Made by a program: the position numbers and the translations under genes. 64,000 nucleotides of DNA, taken from NCBI GenBank assembly GCA_003254885.1, contig QANT01005078.1:30923-94922 (forward strand). The letters are read 5' to 3'. This document shows, in pieces, positions 63,750 through 64,000 of the stretch (position 1 is the stretch's first letter; each line of letters begins with the position of its first letter). The DNA is from Purshia tridentata. Its lineage: Eukaryota > Streptophyta > Magnoliopsida > Rosales > Rosaceae. The notes below the pieces were generated by a model. That model worked only from the letters and a program-made list of their open reading frames with translations, was not told the origin of the DNA and did no database searches.

Positions 63750-64000
63750 AAGGGCCAGTTTGGGATTGCTGTGTGGAGCGAAAAAGTTGTTGTAGTTGTG
63801 TAGTGAAAAAAAGCTGCTGTGAGGTAAAACAATTAAATGTTTGGTAAACTGTGTTTTTAAAAGTGTTGTGAATCTTAAAAGTAGTTGTATAATGTTTGGT
63901 AAATTTTGATATAAAAGTGCTATGACTATATATAATGACCAAAATAGACATAGTGCTGAAAGTGCATTTTAACTTTTTGTTTGGTAAAATAAGGATGCTT
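63750..64000. mobile_element. DNA-transposon end cut by the window edge
   Basis: Starts agggccagtttgggattgct followed by repeated tgtttggtaaa (63839, 63893, 63979) and aaaagtgctatga words. This pattern (ggccagtttgggattgct end, then gtttggtaaa repeats) is that of common plant non-autonomous elements. The other end is beyond the window. Confidence 0.55.

Overview
This window is nuclear DNA of a flowering plant, almost certainly a woody-type eudicot. The genes carry short GT-AG introns in AT-rich flanks, the proteins are plant families (Dof, SIAMESE-related, XBAT, POLTERGEIST-like, pectin acetylesterase), and the intergenic space is rich in AT/AG microsatellites and small fold-back elements. I could not fix the family. 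I found no bacterial features, no CRISPR array and no convincing tRNA. One base is ambiguous (N at 23284).

Layout from left to right: the 3' part of an E2F-dimerisation partner DP gene (+, 219-2198); a Dof zinc-finger transcription factor (+, 3617-5002); a 6.9-kb gene-poor stretch; ribosomal protein eL36 (-, 11867-12905); an XBAT31-type ankyrin/RING ubiquitin ligase (+, 15426-18188); an At3g17950-like gene of unknown role (-, 19298-20769); a conserved but unrecognised five-exon gene (-, 22371-24954); a second small unrecognised two-exon gene (-, 26063-26645); a WDR44-like WD40 protein (-, 27382-30997); a SIAMESE-related CDK inhibitor (-, 33230-33799); actin (+, 39382-41249); the ALG10 glucosyltransferase (+, 42611-45263); a membrane-anchored pectin acetylesterase (+, 45955-49874); a POLTERGEIST-like PP2C phosphatase (-, 53639-56189); then about 8 kb of AT-rich, transposon-littered DNA with no gene I can support.

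Exon structures were rebuilt by hand from splice consensus, reading-frame continuity and family sequence. Every intron-containing model closes in phase from start to stop, except DP, whose 5' end lies outside the window. Nothing here forms an operon or pathway cluster; the genes are independent. Loose themes are cell-cycle control (DP, SIAMESE-related, and an E2F-like site upstream of the unknown gene at 22371-24954) and cell wall, secretion and cytoskeleton (actin, ALG10, pectin acetylesterase).

The most useful observations are gene-structure subtleties that automated annotation is likely to get wrong. They are a probable 10-nt micro-exon in DP, a 31-nt terminal exon of eL36 hidden because the intron itself supplies an in-frame stop, and a 12-nt first coding exon in the At3g17950-like gene. 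Several fold-back or terminal-inverted-repeat elements are also visible. I did not find a clearly new biological system.
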